A stretch of DNA of 38,996 bases from positions 1 through 38,996 of the forward strand of contig MCFE01000755.1 of assembly GCA_002104905.1 (NCBI GenBank). Direction: 5' to 3'. The position numbers were made by a program, and so were the translations under genes. Positions 38,592 to 38,996 of this stretch are shown piece after piece. This DNA is from Basidiobolus meristosporus CBS 931.73. Its lineage: Eukaryota; Basidiobolomycota; Basidiobolomycetes; Basidiobolales; Basidiobolaceae. Each line of letters begins with the position of its first letter. Within the stretch, counting starts at the first letter, position 1. Under the pieces are notes generated by a model. That model worked only from the letters and a program-made list of their open reading frames with translations, made no database searches and was not told the DNA's origin.

Positions 38592-38996
38592 ATGCCACCA
38601 AAAAATAAAGCAAAGTTGTCTGGTTCTCAACCAAACCCCACCGCTGATGGCAACAGAAGAACAGTTGGATAACAGCTTGCTTTGACATTCAGTGCAACAA
38701 GCCAGGGCTACATCCAAAAAAGGCCCTGTGGACAGTGTACCCATTGAAGGTAATAATGCGGACTCCTCAGGCTCTCAGTCAAGTAGGCAATTGATACCTC
38801 TGCGAGCCTTAAGCTGACCGTTATGCTCAGGCAGATGAGAGTGTAGTAAATGCAGTACCCTTTGTTGAAGATTAGCAAGTGGCCATGATAACATCACCAC
38901 CCACCCCATATTAGCAAGTATGTTGTCAGCTAATACCAAAGTATTAATGAAGCAATTAGGTGCAGTGGCTGATAGGATAGATGCAATGGCCCAGAG
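38592..38996 (+). pseudogene. T3 accessory ORF, start and broken body
   Basis: It starts ATG at 38592, then PPKNKAKLSGSQPNPTADG, and meets TAA at 38667. Downstream sequence follows the T2 accessory ORF with frame changes. Near the window end a helix-like stretch ASMLSANTKVLMKQLGAVAD is readable, better preserved than in T2. The family is unrecognised. Comparison of both copies shows that the start region, the Ser/Thr-rich part and the helix are the conserved parts. Confidence 0.5.

Larger units (their letters stand above)
35202..38996 (-). mobile_element. Tnp2-type DNA transposon T3, right end beyond window
   Basis: It begins with CCCTATGGAAAATAATTTGG, inserted in copia gag. In order it holds about 475 bp of 3' non-coding sequence, the C-terminal module, the transposase (36135-38369), a 222-bp divergent gap, and the accessory ORF start (38592). 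It is the least damaged Tnp2 copy in the window and carries no nested insertion. By comparison with T2, about 1 kb lies beyond 38996. Confidence 0.82.

Noticed and set aside
1-38996. Host protein-coding genes, rRNA or functional tRNA genes
   Set aside because: Both strands were scanned by eye; every frame above about 100 codons traces to a transposon family or to antisense shadow, apart from the weak candidates at 193-585 and 34459-34776.

Overview
This window looks like a transposon graveyard from a eukaryotic, most likely fungal, genome. No host gene, rRNA gene or convincing functional tRNA gene was found. Nearly every recognisable coding stretch belongs to one of four groups: Ty1/copia retrotransposons (gag, DSGA-type protease, HHCC/DDE integrase, RT, RNase H), Ty3/gypsy retrotransposons (CCHC gag, DSGA protease, YLDD RT, RNase H, integrase), Tnp2-type (CACTA/EnSpm-like) DNA transposons, and unclassified inverted-repeat or MITE-like elements. 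All are broken by stops, frameshifts, deletions or nested insertions. The fungal assignment is an inference from the Tnp2 type, the mix of elements, the standard codon use and the strong CpG depletion. Basidiomycota or an early-diverging mycelial lineage both fit.

Layout. 1-690: unrecognised coding remnant. 691-5488: copia-1 (minus), LTR to LTR, the right LTR truncated. 5489-6300: gag/protease fragment of a second copia family. 6302-6465: plus-strand copia RT scrap. 6466-8498: Tnp2 element T1 (minus, truncated). 8499-19961: Tnp2 element T2, carrying a solo copia LTR (8611-8958), a nested copia-2 (10692-16448) and a copy of repeat B (16856-17668). Copia-2 is itself split by a 2-kb block of two interlocked inverted repeats, A-B-A'-B' (13383-15394). 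19970-24873: gypsy-0 (minus) and gypsy-1 (plus) joined head to head. 24874-25358: an inverted gypsy 5' end. 25359-29864: gypsy-2, the most complete gypsy copy, with two 368-bp LTRs. 29865-30040: gypsy integrase scrap. 30041-30470: unexplained, with a tRNA-like patch. 30470-32806: copia-4 (plus), interrupted by a 739-bp MITE-like element that carries an 11-bp minisatellite. 32862-34015: gypsy-3 (minus). 34024-34335: Tnp2 right-end scraps. 34764-35195: permuted copia gag. 35202-38996: Tnp2 element T3 (minus transposase, divergent second gene), running off the window.

How the parts relate. Comparing T2 with T3 gives an element of about 4.8 kb with two divergent genes, a minus-strand transposase and a plus-strand accessory ORF, sharing a promoter gap of about 220 bp. 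The three left borders all read CCCTATG and the putative right border reads TAGGG. Copia LTRs are 347-348 bp (TGTTGT...ACAACA) and gypsy LTRs 368 bp (TGTTATGATC...TGTAACA). The insertion order can be read from the nesting: copia RT scrap, then T1, then T2, then copia-2 and a solo LTR, then the A/B block. The most unusual structures are the A-B-A'-B' block, the minisatellite-bearing MITE, the head-to-head gypsy 5' ends, and the CCCTA-ended Tnp2 element with its divergent accessory ORF.
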